Under the pieces are notes generated by a model. That model was not told where the DNA came from. It searched no databases and worked only from the letters and a program-made list of their open reading frames with translations. Shown here one piece after another: positions 63,715-64,000 of a stretch of 64,000 bases of DNA. This DNA is from JBFHES01 sp041584015. Its GTDB lineage: Bacteria; Bacteroidota; Bacteroidia; Bacteroidales; M50B96. The stretch lies in contig JBFHES010000001.1 of assembly GCA_041584015.1 (NCBI GenBank), forward strand, positions 9,460 through 73,459, given 5' to 3'. Position 1 is the first letter of the stretch. Each line of letters opens with the position of its first letter. Both the position numbers and the translations under genes were made by a program.

Positions 63715-64000
63715 CTAGAAATAGATATTTAGGCCTGCTTTAAATTCGCGGCCTGCCATATTAAATTGATACTGGTGCTTAACCGAATCGAGCGTTTTTG
63801 TTACAGGTTCCGAGATTCCATAATGATATCTGAATTCTGCAAAAAAGCCAAAATGCTTAAGCAACATTAGCTCCAATCCACCTATAGGATAAACTTGTCC
63901 GGCAAATGATAAAAAGTCGCCCTCAGGCACATCTGTACTCCATTTAATGGCACCTCCGCCAACACCTGCGCCCAGATTCAGATAGAGCATATTCATAAAA
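63715..64000 (-). CDS. Outer-membrane beta-barrel protein, C-terminal part (5' end outside window)
   Basis: The frame is open to the window edge, so only the last ~95 residues are seen. They show barrel strands (LYLNLGAGVGGGAIKW, GLELMLLKHFGFFAEFRYHY, REFKAGLNIYF) and the closing aromatic Phe of outer-membrane barrels, in the style of the porin-like OMP_b-brl family of Bacteroidota. The visible Met at 63996 is probably internal. Function unknown. Confidence 0.75.
   Translation of the reverse strand, partial: FMNMLYLNLGAGVGGGAIKWSTDVPEGDFLSFAGQVYPIGGLELMLLKHFGFFAEFRYHYGISEPVTKTLDSVKHQYQFNMAGREFKAGLNIYF

Noticed and set aside
1..64000. CRISPR array, tRNA or rRNA genes, insertion sequences, prophage
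   Set aside because: I looked for regular direct repeats with spacers, cloverleaf structures, transposase motifs and phage modules and saw none.

Overview
The window is AT-rich and almost certainly from a member of the Bacteroidota. Supporting signs are eight cargo proteins carrying type IX secretion (T9SS) C-terminal sorting domains, the MurF-alanine racemase fusion typical of the phylum, several TAnnTTTG promoter elements, and lipoproteins with short lipoboxes. Metabolic genes point to a fermenting or facultatively anaerobic organism: a 2-oxoacid:ferredoxin oxidoreductase (korAB), an ADP-forming acyl-CoA synthetase, a three-gene [FeFe]-hydrogenase operon, and hemerythrin-type gas or redox sensors. 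I see no tRNA, rRNA, CRISPR array, insertion sequence or prophage. All coordinates are within the window. The first and last genes are cut by the window edges.

Layout. 1-5.8 kb: an S9 peptidase and a large type B T9SS adhesin-like protein. 6.0-9.6 kb: a tight four-gene signalling operon made of a stand-alone cobalamin-binding protein with the CarH-type W-x9-EH light-sensor signature, an unknown helical protein, a histidine kinase, and a receiver-histidine kinase hybrid. 9.7-14.6 kb: a PorE-like TPR/propeller/OmpA protein and an AsmA-family protein with a long C-terminal coiled coil. 14.8-22.2 kb: YceI, a Tat-exported pirin, an HD hydrolase, a small Cys protein, MurF-Alr and two glycosyltransferases. 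22.3-28.0 kb: korBA, a 34-residue basic peptide, and an overlapping acyltransferase-like/PAP2 phosphatase pair. 28.7-33.4 kb: cold-shock protein, LRR and M1-peptidase T9SS cargo, and a gamma-carbonic anhydrase-like protein. 33.5-35.2 kb: a DUF1858/DUF2249 protein and a DUF438-hemerythrin-PAS protein. 36-41.3 kb: a T9SS cargo protein and hydCBA. 41.5-47.6 kb: a PgpH-like 7TM-HD protein, a voltage-gated-channel homologue, a tandem class II aldolase-like pseudo-enzyme, a SpoU methyltransferase and a lipoprotein. 47.7-52.5 kb: three tandem T9SS paralogues of 485, 486 and 487 residues. 52.6-56.4 kb: recO, era, and the ADP-forming acyl-CoA synthetase. 56.6-64 kb: a DUF3078 protein, a multi-domain glycosyltransferase, a 1181-residue SprB-repeat protein, a 43-residue membrane peptide and a truncated outer-membrane barrel.

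The best candidate for an undescribed system is the 6.06-9.62 kb operon. It looks like a cobalamin-based, probably light-responsive, input protein that feeds a phosphorelay rather than DNA directly. A second strong oddity is the hydrogenase operon. Its NuoE-like subunit has lost three of the four [2Fe-2S] cysteines, its NuoF-like subunit is compact, and a perfect dyad operator candidate lies upstream.
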